NCBI GenBank assembly: GCA_035771175.1
Contig: CM069603.1
Span: 28,178,308 to 28,242,307 of the forward strand
Reading direction: 5' to 3'
DNA from: Paratinospora sagittata
Lineage: Eukaryota; Streptophyta; Magnoliopsida; Ranunculales; Menispermaceae
DNA: 64,000 nucleotides
A program made the translations under genes and the position numbers. Shown piece after piece: positions 43,209 to 54,917 of the stretch (the stretch's first letter is position 1; each line of letters begins with the position of its first letter). The notes beneath the pieces were generated by a model, which saw only the letters and a program-made list of their open reading frames with translations, had not been told where the DNA came from and searched no databases.

Positions 43209-46200
43209 TGTCACACCCCACCCGGATCCACCAAAATCGGCTGGACACTCACAAGCGAGGCGCGAATGCATTATAACAGTTATTGAGTGTGCAGGTACAT
43301 AGTTCAAATACAAGTTTATTTTAATTAATTTCAGAATGTATTTTGTACAAAATGTAGGCGGTCTAGAACTGCCAATAATAAGGGAACATCCTCCCAAAAA
43401 TCTTCCTAACTATTTCAACAAATAAGTAAGGGAGTATAAAATGAGGGCCCAAACACCTCTGCCCAATCCACCCTAGACTTCTGTAAAATGGTTAGCAATG
43501 GGATAAGTTATTGCCCAGTGGATAAAATAATTCGTGAATATGACAATTAATAAAGAAGACATCATAATCATACATCAAATATACACAACATAGCATCATA
43601 AAGAGTGCAACATAACTTAACAAGTAAGTATACATAACACCGTCTCGTAATGGCTCTGTGACCGTATATCGCCCTAGGTTCACGTACAAGTGTCCATCTC
43701 TAGGTAATCCTGAGTTCACATTGTACGTCCATCTCTAGGGGAAACATCAATAATAGTGGCACAGTTGCATCAATAAATACGTTACATATCACAGACCAAT
43801 TACGTCCCTACGTGGTTATTATTTCATGTATGATGACTATGCATGTGTGGGTCCGGTCTTTACTAATATTAGACAAGATTTGGCAGCGTCTGGTGATGCT
43901 TATCAGGGTCGGCATCACCGCGTGCATTGTTAGGATCTTCAATATCACTTATGCAAGCAGATAGCTTTCAATGGGACCAACCAGATCAGTCTCTAGGTCT
44001 AGAGGTGGGAACATGAGGCCCCACTTAAATACCAAGTCTTCTAGAACAACAAGTTGTTATGTCAATGAACCCTATGATATGAATGTTTTGATGATTCCAA
44101 ATATCTCCGGTTTGTGTATCTAACGATCTTGTCAAGTGTTTCAGATTTATCAAGAATCAAGATCAATGAACTATACTCACAAGCTTATAGAACATCAATA
44201 AAAGTTTTGAGTCCTTGAGTAATTAGAATGTAAGGTCTATCGATCAAATTTACTCTCAGCAAGATTTAATCATTTTCGTATTTTGATCATCACATTTTAT
44301 AGGTACTTTATGATTTCTAAAGTATTTGATTTGACTAGAAAAACACCATGACTTTAATCGTGTTTTATCGAGCTTTAATCGAAAAATAAAAAACCATTTT
44401 TATAGAGTCTTTCAGGGCGCTAATGTTTTAGCAACGCCCTCTTGGACTTGATGAGTCAGGACGCTGATAAAATATTAGGACGCTCAAGGTTGAATTGAAT
44501 TGATTCATTAGGGCGCTTACTTATAAGTAGCGGTCTCCCTTTAGTCAACCTTTGAAAGTTTCAAGACGCTAACTTAGTTTCAGCTCGTTGAAAATTCTCT
44601 TAGTTTTTAATTATTTTCTATCTTTAAGGATGTTGATAGTTATAAGTTGAAAAATTGTCAGGACGCTACTTGTGTAGGAACGACCTCATCCTTAGAATCA
44701 ACTTAATAACTTTCAGGATGCTTATTGTCCTTCAGCGCACTTAATATTGTTTTTAAAACTGTTTTACAAAATATCAGGACGCTAACTCTTGAGTAGCGCC
44801 CTCGTGCATTTAAGTGTTTTAAAACAAAGAAGGACACTAACTATTGAGTAGCACCCTCATGATTTAAGTCGTTTTAATCGTCAAAGTAAGCCAGGACGCT
44901 TACGAGTTAGTAGCGCCCTCACTTCACTATTCGGTAGGACGCTGATGCTTCATGAGCGCCCTCAAAGAAACATAACGACAAAAATGATATTTTTGTTGTT
45001 CTAACACGTACATTCTTTTAGCCACTCTTTCACAATAACTTTTTGTACAAAAATCAACTTTTTGGATTTGTCAGAGATATCCTCTGATTCACGAACCAGG
45101 TCTCTTAGAATTTCCTTATTCGTGAATCTGGAGATAACCAGAATGTTCAGGAAATGTGCAGTTGCCATTTTCGTGATACATTCTAGCTATTGTGAGTAAA
45201 CGTTCATAATTAAAATTCAAATTCAATTGAACAACAACTTCATCTCTACAAGTCTATAAATATTAGCACTTAACAATTTGTTAAGCATCAAAAATTCATT
45301 GAGTCAAAACACTTTTGAAAGTTAGTCGAATTTTCATATGATTGAAAAAGTTTAAATTATTTTGCTTTCAAAGCATTTTCTTTGAAACTTTGCTTATTCA
45401 AATGATTTTCATTCTGAGCTAAATTTATATTTTTATCTGAAAAATCATTTAAAGATTGAATATTTTCACTCAAATTTTCAACATTGTTTTAACTTTGATC
45501 ATTCTTGCTGAAAGAGAAATTTGAGAGATAGTTCATAGGATACAGTTGTACCTCAATTCATATCTTGTATACTGTATCAAGGTTGTAACAGTAGTTAGAC
45601 AAACTACTGAGTTGATATTTCTCTATTCAACAAGTCTAGGTCCTCTCACACCCGTAAGTTGAGAAACGATCCTCTCACACTTGTAAGTTGAGAAATGGTC
45701 TTCTCATACCCGTAAGTTGAGAAACGGTAGTTCTCACACTTGTAAGTTGAGAAAGTTTAGGTCTGTCTCACACTTGAAAGTTGGGATAGGTTGTTCTCAC
45801 ACCCGCAAGTTGAGAAAAGGTGTAACGGATTGATTCTCACCCGTAAGAGAATCCCTTAGTGATAAGGTTTAAAATCCTAACTGAGGAGGTTAGGTAGTGG
45901 ACGTAGGCAAGTAGCCGAACCACTATAAATCGACTGTGCATATTTATTTATATTTCGCACTTTAATTTTTTCATGCATTCAATTTTAAATTGACTAAGTG
46001 TCCAATTCACCCCCCTCTTGGACATACTTAGGCCAACACAAGCTGTCTCCCGTTCACTATTCAAAGTTACTGAGAACAAGACTAAGTCTGGTTTACTCAA
46101 ATTCACCACTAATCCAACGTAGTAACATCGTAATATGTGGACTCAAAATATAAAGGCATAACTATGACATATATGAACATTGCACACAATAATGTAGTGT

Positions 46201-46548
46201 AAGTGAATAATAGACATAATGATAAATGAATGAAAACTTTATGGAAAGTCATAAAACAAGCAAACCTATGTTTCGTTCCCACCTCCAAATTAGACACTTG
46301 ATGTTCTGTGCTATTTGCCGGGCAGCGGCTCCGCACCGTACAAGTGGAGAGTCTCTAAGAGAGAAAGTCTTAAAGGAAAGAGAGAGAGTCTCAAAAGAGA
46401 GAGAGAGAGCGAGAGTGCCCAAGGAGTGAAGAGAGAGATGGAGAAGTTGGTGTGAGAAATGAGGGGGAGGGGGCCCCTTTTATAGGAAAAAGGGGTGCCC
46501 GAACATTCGGGACTGCCCTTTTTTTGTGTGTAAGCCAGGGGTATTACA
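43209..46548 (-). mobile_element. 5' LTR-A of chromovirus copy 2, split by LTR-B copy 4
   Basis: Left end TGTCACACCCCACCC (43209), right end GGGGTATTACA (46548). Without the insertion at 44057-46038 it is about 1358 bp, like the 3' LTR (1305 bp). In minus sense: TATA box in CCTATAAAAGGGG (about 46480), CCCGAACATTCGGG palindrome core (about 46497-46510) and a GA/CT-rich leader (46340-46440). Confidence 0.85.
44057..46038 (+). mobile_element. Solo LTR-B copy 4, 1982 bp, cleanly bounded
   Basis: Starts TGTTATGTCAATG, ends CTTAGGCCAACA. Flanks CAAGT (44052-44056) and CAAGC (46039-46043) give a 5-bp duplication with one mismatch. The interrupted LTR-A reads through if it is removed. Slot 1 (44410-44970) has AGGACGCT...AGCGCCCT units. 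Slot 2 (45640-45850) has repeats of TCTCACACCCGTAAGTTGAG. The tail has GTGGACGTAGGCAAG and ACCACTATAAAT. This copy defines the LTR-B ends. Confidence 0.85.
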
Positions 46549-47145
46549 TTAAACCTCTATTAAAGGCTTGTTATGGCCCTATATTGAGTCTTGGTGTGGG
46601 CACTTGTTTTCTGTATTAGTGGCTAGAACACCCTTGCTTTGATTTAATGATTTAGAATAATTTGTATATGTGCAATGATCTGATCTACTGATGTATTGGA
46701 ACCAGTCGATCATTAATAATTCTTATTCAACTTTTTTACACTATATATAATGCAAAAGAACTATAAATAAAAAAGTTGAAAAACTCGGATAAGGATGTCT
46801 TATTTTATTATTATAAATTACACAATATAATACACACTTAAGTCCTTTATTGAGAAACTACATCATAATCCAAATATATATATTTTCTAAGGATAACTCG
46901 ATCAAGCCAATGGGGCAGTCGCAAAATATGGTTGAGTGACCATTCTTATAACCGTTGGTGGAGCTGATTCGCTAGCTAATAATGGAATAATGGATCTTAG
47001 AGTACATTGTTTCTTCTAATAAAAAAGTAACACAATTAGTGCAAATAGGTATATATAACAACAAGCACGAGAAACATCATAATGTTATTAAAGAAAATGC
47101 TAATCTACTTTCTTATTATTAGCTCCCATTGCACATTTAAAATTC
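46549..47145. repeat. Unit X, locus 2 (uninterrupted version)
   Basis: 46626-47145 is the same sequence as the three X pieces at 4755-7408 but without LTR-A and LTR-E, so it serves as the empty-site reference for both. 46549-46625 has no counterpart at locus 1. No gene visible. Confidence 0.7.
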
Positions 47146-47199
47146 TATGGAAAGCGGGCTTGATAAGGTATTTAAACTCAAGACTAGTACAAGCTCGAA

Positions 47200-47480
47200 C
47201 GTTTAAAATAAAATAATTTATATTATAATTTAATAAATAATATATTTATAAATTAATAGTATGTGTTCATTCGTATGTACTATCACAAACAAGTACACAA
47301 GCTTAATTAAACACAAGCTTAGATAGGATCACAAACTAGAAGATCAGCTTCAAATTCACGACAACTTGAAGAAAGCGTAAGAGAATTACAAGACTTAAGA
47401 GAAAACTCTAAAACACTCTGGAACTTGTTGCAGAAGACTCGATGATCAGCAACTAAAGAGTGAAGTGGTATTTATAGAGA
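47200..47480 (-). promoter_or_regulatory. EVE2 pregenomic RNA promoter and leader
   Basis: TCTCTATAAATACC on the minus strand (47467-47480) is a strong plant TATA box, preceded by about 380 non-coding bases after ORF2 and followed by a T/C-rich leader (TTTCTCTTAAGTCTTGTAAT near 47400). The position downstream of the last ORF is where caulimovirids carry their single major promoter. No as-1-like site was identified with confidence. Confidence 0.55.
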
Positions 47481-47863
47481 TTGAGTGAGCTTTGCGGACT
47501 TCAGACTTCTTCAAATTCGGACAGCTGGATAAAAAGGCATTTGCGAGTGGTGGTGTCTAAACTGACAGGTGCATGTGTGTAAAGTCGATGGAGACACGAC
47601 GTGCTGATCAACAGTGTTACTTTTGGAAATGTAAACAGTGCGTTGTCGGCTACTGTACATACTTTATCAAAAGTAGATGCATGACATTTTGTCATTTTGC
47701 GTCGGTAGGAGAATGACATGATGAGCTGTGTGAGATGGAATCTTTGAATGTTGTTGACGACATGACCTATTGGAGACAAGAGCATGTGATGCTGAGTCAA
47801 AAAGTGTTGATGATGATTTGCATTACTGGAGACGGTGACAGTTATTGCAGTGGATCTTATCTT

Positions 47864-48184
47864 CTATGGAGATGGCGGTGGAGATTCTAGCTCTAGAAAC
47901 AGGGTGATGAGAAGTTGACGGAGATGGTAATTCCATCTGAGATAGGTGTCTAACTCAGATAAGTTAGAAGGTGTCCTTTGTGATGGGAGAATCGCTGAAC
48001 TAGGTGAAGGAGGTCTGAGAAAGGAGAAGGAGCGTTTGTATTGTTGTCGGTGGGGATATTCACGAACTGGAGGACGAATAGTAGAAACCTGCAAAGAAGG
48101 AAATGTACCTTTGTGCAAACGACGTTTCTTGTAGAAGAACTGAGAACTGAGTCGGAGGCTTGGAAATAAAGATTTCTTAGCCAT
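47864..48184 (-). CDS. EVE2 ORF2, small basic protein of unknown function, open
   Basis: 106 codons from an ATG at 48182-48184 to the stop at 47864, starting four bases after the ORF1 stop (48189-48191). The N-terminal half is basic with Lys/Arg/Gln clusters (FFYKKRRLHKG, HRQQYKRSFSF). The middle is Ser/Pro-rich and the end is SPPPSP. No stop or frameshift, which is notable in a copy where ORF1 is broken repeatedly. Some caulimovirid genera have a second small ORF of unknown role after pol; I cannot assign this one beyond that. Confidence 0.6.
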   Translation of the reverse strand: MAKKSLFPSLRLSSQFFYKKRRLHKGTFPSLQVSTIRPPVREYPHRQQYKRSFSFLRPPSPSSAILPSQRTPSNLSELDTYLRWNYHLRQLLITLFLELESPPPSP

Positions 48185-48188
48185 TGTA

Positions 48189-49645
48189 TTAGGGACTGGT
48201 AGCTGGTGAATAACCTTGAGAATGAGAAGGAGAAAGATCAAAGTTTTCTACTTCTTCGGAGGAGATGGTTTCAGTTTCCCAGTAAGTTTGTGTGTCCTGG
48301 AAATATGGAGGAACAGGCGAAGATGTTTCTGCTTCGGCTAGATCATTCAGCTTGGTTTCTTCAATGATTTGTTCTTCAGTCAGATGAGCATTTGGATTGT
48401 CAGGACTAAATGGTGCAAGTGCTTCAATCAAGGAAAACAAATGATCTTCAGGAATAAATTCTTGAGGACCACGAATGATAGCAGGAGGTTGAGTATCTGG
48501 ATTGCCGTTGATATCATACAGGAAACTGCAAAGACTAGAAAGGATAGAATCCGAGAGAAAACATGAGTAAGCTTGAAACTTCTGAATATAATGCCCAACA
48601 ACTATTCCTTGATCTGAATCAGAATATGGATGATAGCATATATAAATAGAAGTCTTGAGTGAAGAATTTTGTTGAGTATCCTTAATTTCTTGGATCCAAT
48701 GATTTATAGGAGCAAACAATTGCAGGCAATCTTTGAGTCTCGACGACAGAGGAGACTGAACTTCTCGAAGAATCTTGTTATGTGGGAAAGTGATAGCAAT
48801 CCTGTATAAACATGAGACACACCATATGTACAAATACAAATGGTCCGTGAGAATGGGCCTTAGATGGATTATGAATAGGTATGGATAGGTCTGATGAAAT
48901 GGGTTGCCATATTGAAGTTGATCAGGAAAGTCCATGATATGTTTATGGGCAAAGTAAAAGATTTTGGACTGGGCCAATAGTTTTACTTCATGGGCTGTTT
49001 TAGGTTCTGGACTATCTGGAGGCACAGTGATTGCACAAATAAGAGGAATGGGTCCAGAAGGAAGATGGAGGTTAATGGGCTTGGATCTGGTTACGATCTT
49101 GGGCCCAAGTAATAGTGGAAGGCTTGAGAAATTAGTGAGCAGTGAAACTGGTGAAACAGTTTTGGATTTTTGGATTGGACGGGTTAGGAAATCTGCATGG
49201 ACATTCTTGGTTCCTTTGATATGTTTGACTGTGAAGTCAAATTGAGTGAACCATTCTTGCAGTCTTAACAGTTGAGAAGGTGGAACAATTTTGTTCTTGA
49301 ATTCCAACATTTTTGGGAAGGCTGAATTGTCCATCTGGATTTCAAATTTGACAGGCCTTAGGAAAAAGACAAACTTTTGTATACCATATTTAACGGCAAG
49401 GATTTCTTTGATTGTGATATGGTAATGAAGTTCTGCAGAAGAAAATTGTCCACTTTGGTATCCACATATGTCATGTTTGGCATCCTTAAGTTCAAGAAGT
49501 TGCACCCCAATAATAGTCTGAAGCATCGGTTTGAAGAATGATTTGTCCAGTAGATGGAATCACCAAGGGAGGTGGATTTTGATAGATATCTTTTAGATGT
49601 TGAATTGCTTGAGTGTGGGTTGATTGCCAAGGAAGAGGATTCTTC
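48189..49645 (-). pseudogene. EVE2 RNase H and C-terminal region of ORF1
   Basis: 445 open codons (48189-49526). RNase H residues are visible: the Glu in IKEILAVKYGIQ, the Asp in EIQMDNSAFPK and the Asp in KNVHADFLTRP. A long C-terminal extension follows (about 300 residues, ending in an acidic Glu/Thr/Ser-rich stretch) that I do not recognise. The first RNase H motif lies upstream in another frame (49527-49630), so a frameshift separates RT from this segment. Confidence 0.8.
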
Positions 49646-50299
49646 TTAAGCATGGCAGATAGCATTGAAGTATATTGAGTAATTGATTATTCCAAGGAAC
49701 TGCTGTAATTGTTGCCTGGTAAGATTATCAGTAGGGTACTTTAAAAGTTCAATTGCAATGTGCAGACCAGGTTGATAAACGCCATTGAAGATTTTCATGC
49801 CAAGGAAGTCAATTTCAATAGTATTGAGCACACTTTTCTTTTCAGAGAGCATTATACCAGTGACATATGTGATATCAAGAAACTGATGAAGCAATTTCTG
49901 ATGTTCTGCTTCAGTTTTGGAGAATAGGAGGATATCATCAATATAAATTAATGCAATGAAGAGCAAAGAAGCATAAATTCTTGTCATAGCTTTCTGAAAT
50001 AAGGAAGGTGCAACCTTAAGACCAAAAGGCATGACTGTCCATTGATAATGTGCATTTGGCATGCAGAATGTTGTTTTTGGACGGTCATCTGGATGAATTC
50101 CTATTTGCCAAAAACCAGCTTGGAGATCAAATTTGCTGTAAATTGTTAATCCAGCAAGAAGAGTAAGTTGTGATGATATTTTTGGCAAAAGGAATTTGTC
50201 ATCAGTGAGAAACATATTAAGAGGTCGGTAATTAATAACCAATCTCTTTTTTCCACGTCATTGTTCTGCACGTTTGTTGATGTAGAATGCTTGACATGC
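49646..50299 (-). pseudogene. EVE2 reverse transcriptase
   Basis: 199 open codons (49646-50242) with RT landmarks MPFGLKVAPSLFQKAM and YIDDILLFS (about 49940), then EIDFLGMKIF and LTRQQLQQFLGIINY. Both catalytic aspartates are present. Between 50300 and 50243 at least one stop breaks the link to the protease region in the same frame. Very similar to the EVE1 RT. Confidence 0.9.
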
Positions 50300-50999
50300 C
50301 TAATCAAACGTTGTAGGTTCAATTAAACCTTGGGCAATAAGTTCTGCACATTCTTGACGAGCAAGCTTGAGTTCATCAGGAGGCATTCCTGGATGAATTG
50401 CTTTGGTGGGATTCAGATCTTCATTCTTCTTGAAATGAAGGCGGACAAAATAAGTAGGATTCTTCCATAAAGGATGGGGATTTTGAAAATCCTTGTGAGA
50501 TTCAGTAAATGATATTTTAAGTTTATCTTGGAGATCATCCAGATTTTGAATGGCATACATCTTTGGAACTGATGTATAAGGAAGAAACTGTTGACGAAAT
50601 CGTATACCATTGGGTAGTATACGTAATTGTGTCATGGAGTAAATGTCCATTCCGATAAGAATATCTTTGTCAGGAAGATCACATCCAATAATATGCGTCC
50701 AGATAGTATAATCTGGGAAGAACTTGATTCCAATCTCATTGTTGGCAGCTTTAAACAGTTCTTTGTGAGGTGTCCAACATTCAAGTGGCAATATTCTTGG
50801 ATTCATTATGCTTTTGAAAGCTCCAGTATCAAAATAAGCAATCACAGAAATGGGATTATCATATTTTGACTGTAATATGGAGATTTGAGAATAAGACATT
50901 GAATGAGTTACCTTAGATGTCGGAAATGCATGGGATATCATTCCCATAAAATTATCATCTGCATCATCATCTGAAGTAATCAGAGGAGAATCTATGTCA
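50300..50999 (-). pseudogene. EVE2 aspartic protease region
   Basis: 215 open codons (50300-50947). Active-site motif AYFDTGAFKS (about 50825) with the canonical DTG, followed by HIIGCDLPDKDILIGMD (about 50680) and the linker with MPPDELKLARQECAELIAQG leading into RT. Upstream of 50947 an acidic Asp/Ser-rich stretch links to the capsid through a frame change. Confidence 0.85.
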
Positions 51000-51049
51000 G
51001 AGTTATCAGATAATTCAGCAGCTTGATAGGCAAGATTCTTTCTTCATCT

Positions 51050-52626
51050 AGAGAATCTTGTTCAGAAAAAATAGATTCAATATCCTGATCTGTGGATAAG
51101 GAATAAGATTATTGAATCTGATGTATAAGATCCTTATTCTTTTTCTTCTCAGGACATTATTTAGCAAAATGACATGGTTTCTTGCAGATGTAATATGTAG
51201 CTTGTTTAGGAGAAGAAGATCGTCTTCTTTTGAAGTATCTGATTCGCTTTTTCTTTTCAGAAAATCTCTTAGAGTACTAAGGAGAGTTTTTCTTATAGCG
51301 ATACTTCTGTGCCTTTTTTGGATATTTGGAAGAAAACTTCTTGTTTGCTTTACACAGACATTTCTTGGAATGTTTACAACCAATTTCAAGATAATTTTTA
51401 CGGCATGCTTGGGAGAAATCAATAGAAGGTTCCTTCATGTCCTTCCATAATTTTCTGATTTCACATAATTTGTCAATGGTTGTGGTAAGGAATTGGAAAA
51501 TCTCAGCAAAAAAGACTTGTTCCATTGGTCTGCCTGTAGCAAGAATAAGACGGTTGATCTCAGCATGTGTTTCTTCTGGAAGAGAAGCAATAAATGTAAA
51601 CTTGAGATCAGGCTTGTTGATTCCACTAAGTAAGTGGAAACGGAGAATCATTCGGGAGAAATGTTTTTGTAATTTCTTTTGATCAAGGGAGCAGCACTTC
51701 ATAGTGAAGAATTCTTATTTGTACTGCTTTTCAATGAGTGAAATATCACCAACGAATTCTTTGAGCATGACATTGTAGACATTAAAGATGGATGATTGAA
51801 TCAGCTGTAGAATTCGATATTCACCTAGGCTGAGTAGCCAATCACGTATAAGTCCTGTGCATCGAGAGAAAAAGTCACGGAAGATGTCCTCAGTAGGTTT
51901 TCCATTAATTTGTTGATTATCCATCCATGCACACCATGTAGATAATTTAACTCTCCATTGATCGACAGGAACTGTGTCCAAACTGAACCATGGACCAGAA
52001 TTATGCTGGAAAGTAGCAGGTGCTGGTTCGGTTCTTGGAGGTCCAAGAAAGGGATCTTCTGTATCAGAAAGGATTTCAGACATTTCTGGTTCATTTCCAC
52101 GACGAGATGAGGATGGAGCATCAACCATATGTATATCAGCAACTTGGGAGAGATCCATAAGTTGTTGATCGTCATCGTTAGTCTGGAGTGAAATATTGGA
52201 AGAAATATCTGAAGCATATTCTTCTGTGTCAGAAGGATCAGACATATCCTGTAGAAGCATTGAATCATAAGGAAGCTGAGAACTATTGGTGTCTTGGGTA
52301 ACCAGATGGTCTAGGAATTGGACAAAAGGTTGGATGGTATTAGCTGGTGGAGGATCACTTGGTGGTAAAGTAGTGACTGGTTGTGGTGTGAGAGGTGGAA
52401 AAGACGATGGAGTGTCAAAAGGAGGTGAGGCATAGGTAGGTGTCTCATATGGTTCATACTTCATTGGAGTTTTTCCTTTTGTTGCACGTCCATATGAGGG
52501 TCGAGGTCCTCGAGGTTGAGGAGGTTCAAATGTAGGTCTTGATGGGAATGGAGGTGGTCCTTTATGGAAAATGGAAGAAAATAAGAATGGCGTAGTTTCT
52601 GTAGGTGTCTATGGTCTGGCTGTAGG
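51050..52626 (-). pseudogene. EVE2 capsid region with mutated zinc knuckle
   Basis: Open stretches 51715-52464 and 51277-51702 lie in one frame. A Pro-rich start passes into an acidic Ser/Asp stretch, then a conserved core (GPWFSLDTVPVDQWRVKLS, FFSRCTGLIRDWLLSLGE) and a Lys-rich tail. The zinc knuckle near 51180 is damaged: the first Cys is Tyr (YYICKK) and a stop follows HFAK. 52465-52626 continues the frame upstream through stops. Stronger than EVE1 because longer, and the same core is recognisable. Confidence 0.75.
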
Positions 52627-53544
52627 CTAAGGAGATGTGTACATATTGGAATCTAACAGAGTTCTATATGGATCAGTTGGAGGTTTCTTCATTTTCTGTA
52701 GATCAACTTCGACATATGAGAGTTGTTGTTTCAACTGTCTGATTTCAGCCTCATACTGCATAAATTTGGGACCAGAATATTTAGTTTCTAAATAATACCG
52801 CAAAGTTACATCAAGGTTCTGAATCTTTTCACGTATTTCCTGGTAGTACTGTTGAGCTATGGCTGCTTGAGCATCCGTCTTATGAGCAAGACTGGTAGTG
52901 GCTAAAGTGATGCTTGTGAGTTGATGATCAATCTTTTGGAGATATTGATTCTGAACTAAAACTTTCTTGGTTTGCCAATTCAGCACTTCTTCAGGTTGAG
53001 AAATAGGCTTGATAGAACCATCTGGCCTAACTTTAGTGGGAATTGAAAAAGGCTTGGCAGTTGTCTGATGATGAGGATCTGAAACTCTTTGTAGAGGTGG
53101 AAAATCCTGATCATACTGAGTAATTGGAAAACATGGGTAAAACACAGCTGCTGCAGGTGGAGCAGGAAGATCATCATGATAATAATAAGCATCATGTTTA
53201 CATGATGAATATCCGTATGTGGACGAAGGTGGTTCAAACTGAGAAGGTGGTACATCAAATAACCATTCTTCAATATCATCATCTAATAAATCATTGTGAC
53301 TCGAACAACCAGGTTGGCACATATCAGGATTACAATCCCATATAAAATGTCTATCTACATGTGAATGATAAACAGGAAACCCTGACGTCTGAAAAGAATG
53401 AACAGGGGGTTTATCCTTGTGATACTTGTAGACTGGCTGGATCATTAAAGAATGATGTATTAGGAGATTATCCTGGACTGTATGGCTTGGTAGCTCAAAA
53501 CTGATTTTGACTGAACCATCACGTTGCTTTACAAGACGAGGACT
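52627..53544 (-). pseudogene. EVE2 linker region between movement protein and capsid
   Basis: 272 open codons from an ATG at 53443-53445. It contains WDCNPDMCQPGCSSH near 53325, a Cys-rich short motif, then acidic and Pro-rich stretches and a helical Gln/Leu-rich segment (QYEAEIRQLKQQL, about 52750) that looks like a short coiled coil. Function not known to me; caulimovirids have a variable region here. Frame agrees with both neighbours, separated by stops only. Confidence 0.6.
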
Positions 53545-54495
53545 TTAATTTCTAACAACATGTTCATTGTGCTTGATAAACTTTTCGTAATTGGTAAACC
53601 AGGTTGTAGGCATAAGCTGATAGAGATCTTGTCTTGGAATTTGCCTGGGAATCTGCACAATAGTTGGAACCTCATTATCATTAACAAAATCCGTAATCGT
53701 ACCGTGAGGTTTGTAGGTTTTGAGATGGATTGCATGATCTTGCAATCTGAAAGCCATCTGATGATGAAGCGTTGCAAGAATTCCTTCAGCTTTATGTTGA
53801 GCACCAGAGAACTGGATCTGCACCTAGAATCTGGTCGGTAGTGTGGGATCATGTAAACATACATTGAAGTTTGGGGCTATGGTGAATACCATGGAGCTAT
53901 GACTAAGTGTTGTAATTACCGTACCGATGTAGGCATATTCATATTCAAGCAGATTTGTATCCAGTAGAGCAACACGAGTAAACAAAGGTATGTCACCTCG
54001 ACCATGATATGAGAGAACCAGACGAATTTCACCTAAGTGAAAGTGAGTGTATCCATTAGATAACCAGTGGCGTATAAAATTAGGGTCAAATTCAAGAGTG
54101 ACATATTGTTCTTGGTGAGTTGACTCTAACTGACAATTTGCAAGGGCTGTGCTCTGAACATATTCTTTGATTGGAAGAGATTTTTTTGAAATTAAAGTTT
54201 TGACTGACTTAGTAAAAGAAGGACGACTCTTAGTAAACATAGAATGGGGGTTCAATAAAGGAGCTATAGTTTCACTAATTTTATTATCATCAGGAATATG
54301 AGTAACCTCTATTAACTGATCTATTTTAGATGTTTTGCTTTTCAAACATGACTCGGGTAAATTGGAAAAATTAAAAGAAGAAGACTTTAGAATTGGTTGA
54401 GGGGGTAGATACAGAGGTAGAGGTTGTAGCTTCACCAAAAGCTTCCATAGATAAGGTATGACTTGTCCGACTACGACTCTCCTAGCCTCTCAAGG
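53545..54495 (-). pseudogene. EVE2 movement-protein-like region
   Basis: Open 53824-54438 and 53545-53823, in the same frame, broken by one TAG at 53824-53826. The central part YTHFHLGEIRLVLSYHGR, then TRVALLDTNLLEYEY and IAPNFNVCLHDP, has the look of the 30K-type movement protein used by plant viruses to pass plasmodesmata: a beta-strand series with the conserved Asp in LLDT. No ATG is visible; the frame is open upstream to a stop near 54495, so the true start is unresolved. Assignment rests on pattern and position before capsid. Confidence 0.65.
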
Positions 54496-54586
54496 ATTGT
54501 CCTCTTATATCTTCTGGATTTAAACAGGTGAAAAAGCTCTTTCCTTTAGATCTGTAAATACCTTCAATCAAGTCTATGATCTTGAT

Positions 54587-54730
54587 CTAAGAATCTTCCA
54601 CTGTGTCTGAGTCTACAGTGTCTGAATCACAGATGATACATATAAAACATAGACAACCGCAAAAAGCTAGAAGGATGATAATGATAATAAGGATTATAAC
54701 TAACCAGACAGGAAGGTTAGAGATTTTCAT
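54587..54730 (-). CDS. Small Cys-rich single-pass membrane ORF in EVE2 leader
   Basis: 47 codons, ATG at 54728-54730, stop TAG at 54587. A near-pure hydrophobic helix (WLVIILIIIIILLAFCGC) is followed by a Cys-rich stretch (CLCFICIIC) and an acidic tail (DSDTVDSDTVEDS). A perfect membrane anchor pattern with six cysteines. It lies between the primer site (54906) and the movement-protein region. I know of no named caulimovirid protein like this. Short ORFs occur by chance in leaders, but the sharp hydrophobic-Cys-acidic order argues against pure chance. Confidence 0.45.
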   Translation of the reverse strand: MKISNLPVWLVIILIIIIILLAFCGCLCFICIICDSDTVDSDTVEDS

Positions 54731-54905
54731 GATGAGAACATGAAATGATGCAAACGTTCTAATAGATATGTACCTAGTTTAAGTAAAATACATGCAAAGA
54801 AAACGATAGGAAATATAGCACATAAGAAGTACAAAGACAAACAACTTAGTATCATTCAAATACACACTTACATACATATATACTCCCTCAGAGAACAAAG
54901 GTGTG

Positions 54906-54917
54906 GCTCTGATACCA
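54906..54917 (-). promoter_or_regulatory. EVE2 tRNA-Met primer-binding site
   Basis: TGGTATCAGAGC on the minus strand, a perfect 12-base match to the initiator tRNA-Met primer site used by caulimovirids (and by many LTR elements). No LTR precedes it, which favours a pararetrovirus. It marks the likely origin of the viral map. Confidence 0.85.

Larger units (their letters stand above)
30820..46548 (-). mobile_element. Chromovirus copy 2 (LTR-A family), nearly complete, nested
   Basis: A minus-strand Ty3/gypsy element with, in transcription order: 5' LTR (43209-46548, split by LTR-B copy 4), tRNA-Met primer site (43192-43203), an extra ORF (about 41430-43113), gag (from 40624), pol (to 32776), polypurine tract (32125-32137) and 3' LTR (30820-32124). 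Flanks CTAAA (30815-30819) and TTAAA (46549-46553) form a target duplication with one mismatch. Later insertions are FB2, the LTR-G element and LTR-B copy 4. The polyprotein is broken by stops and a frameshift near 33850. Confidence 0.9.
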
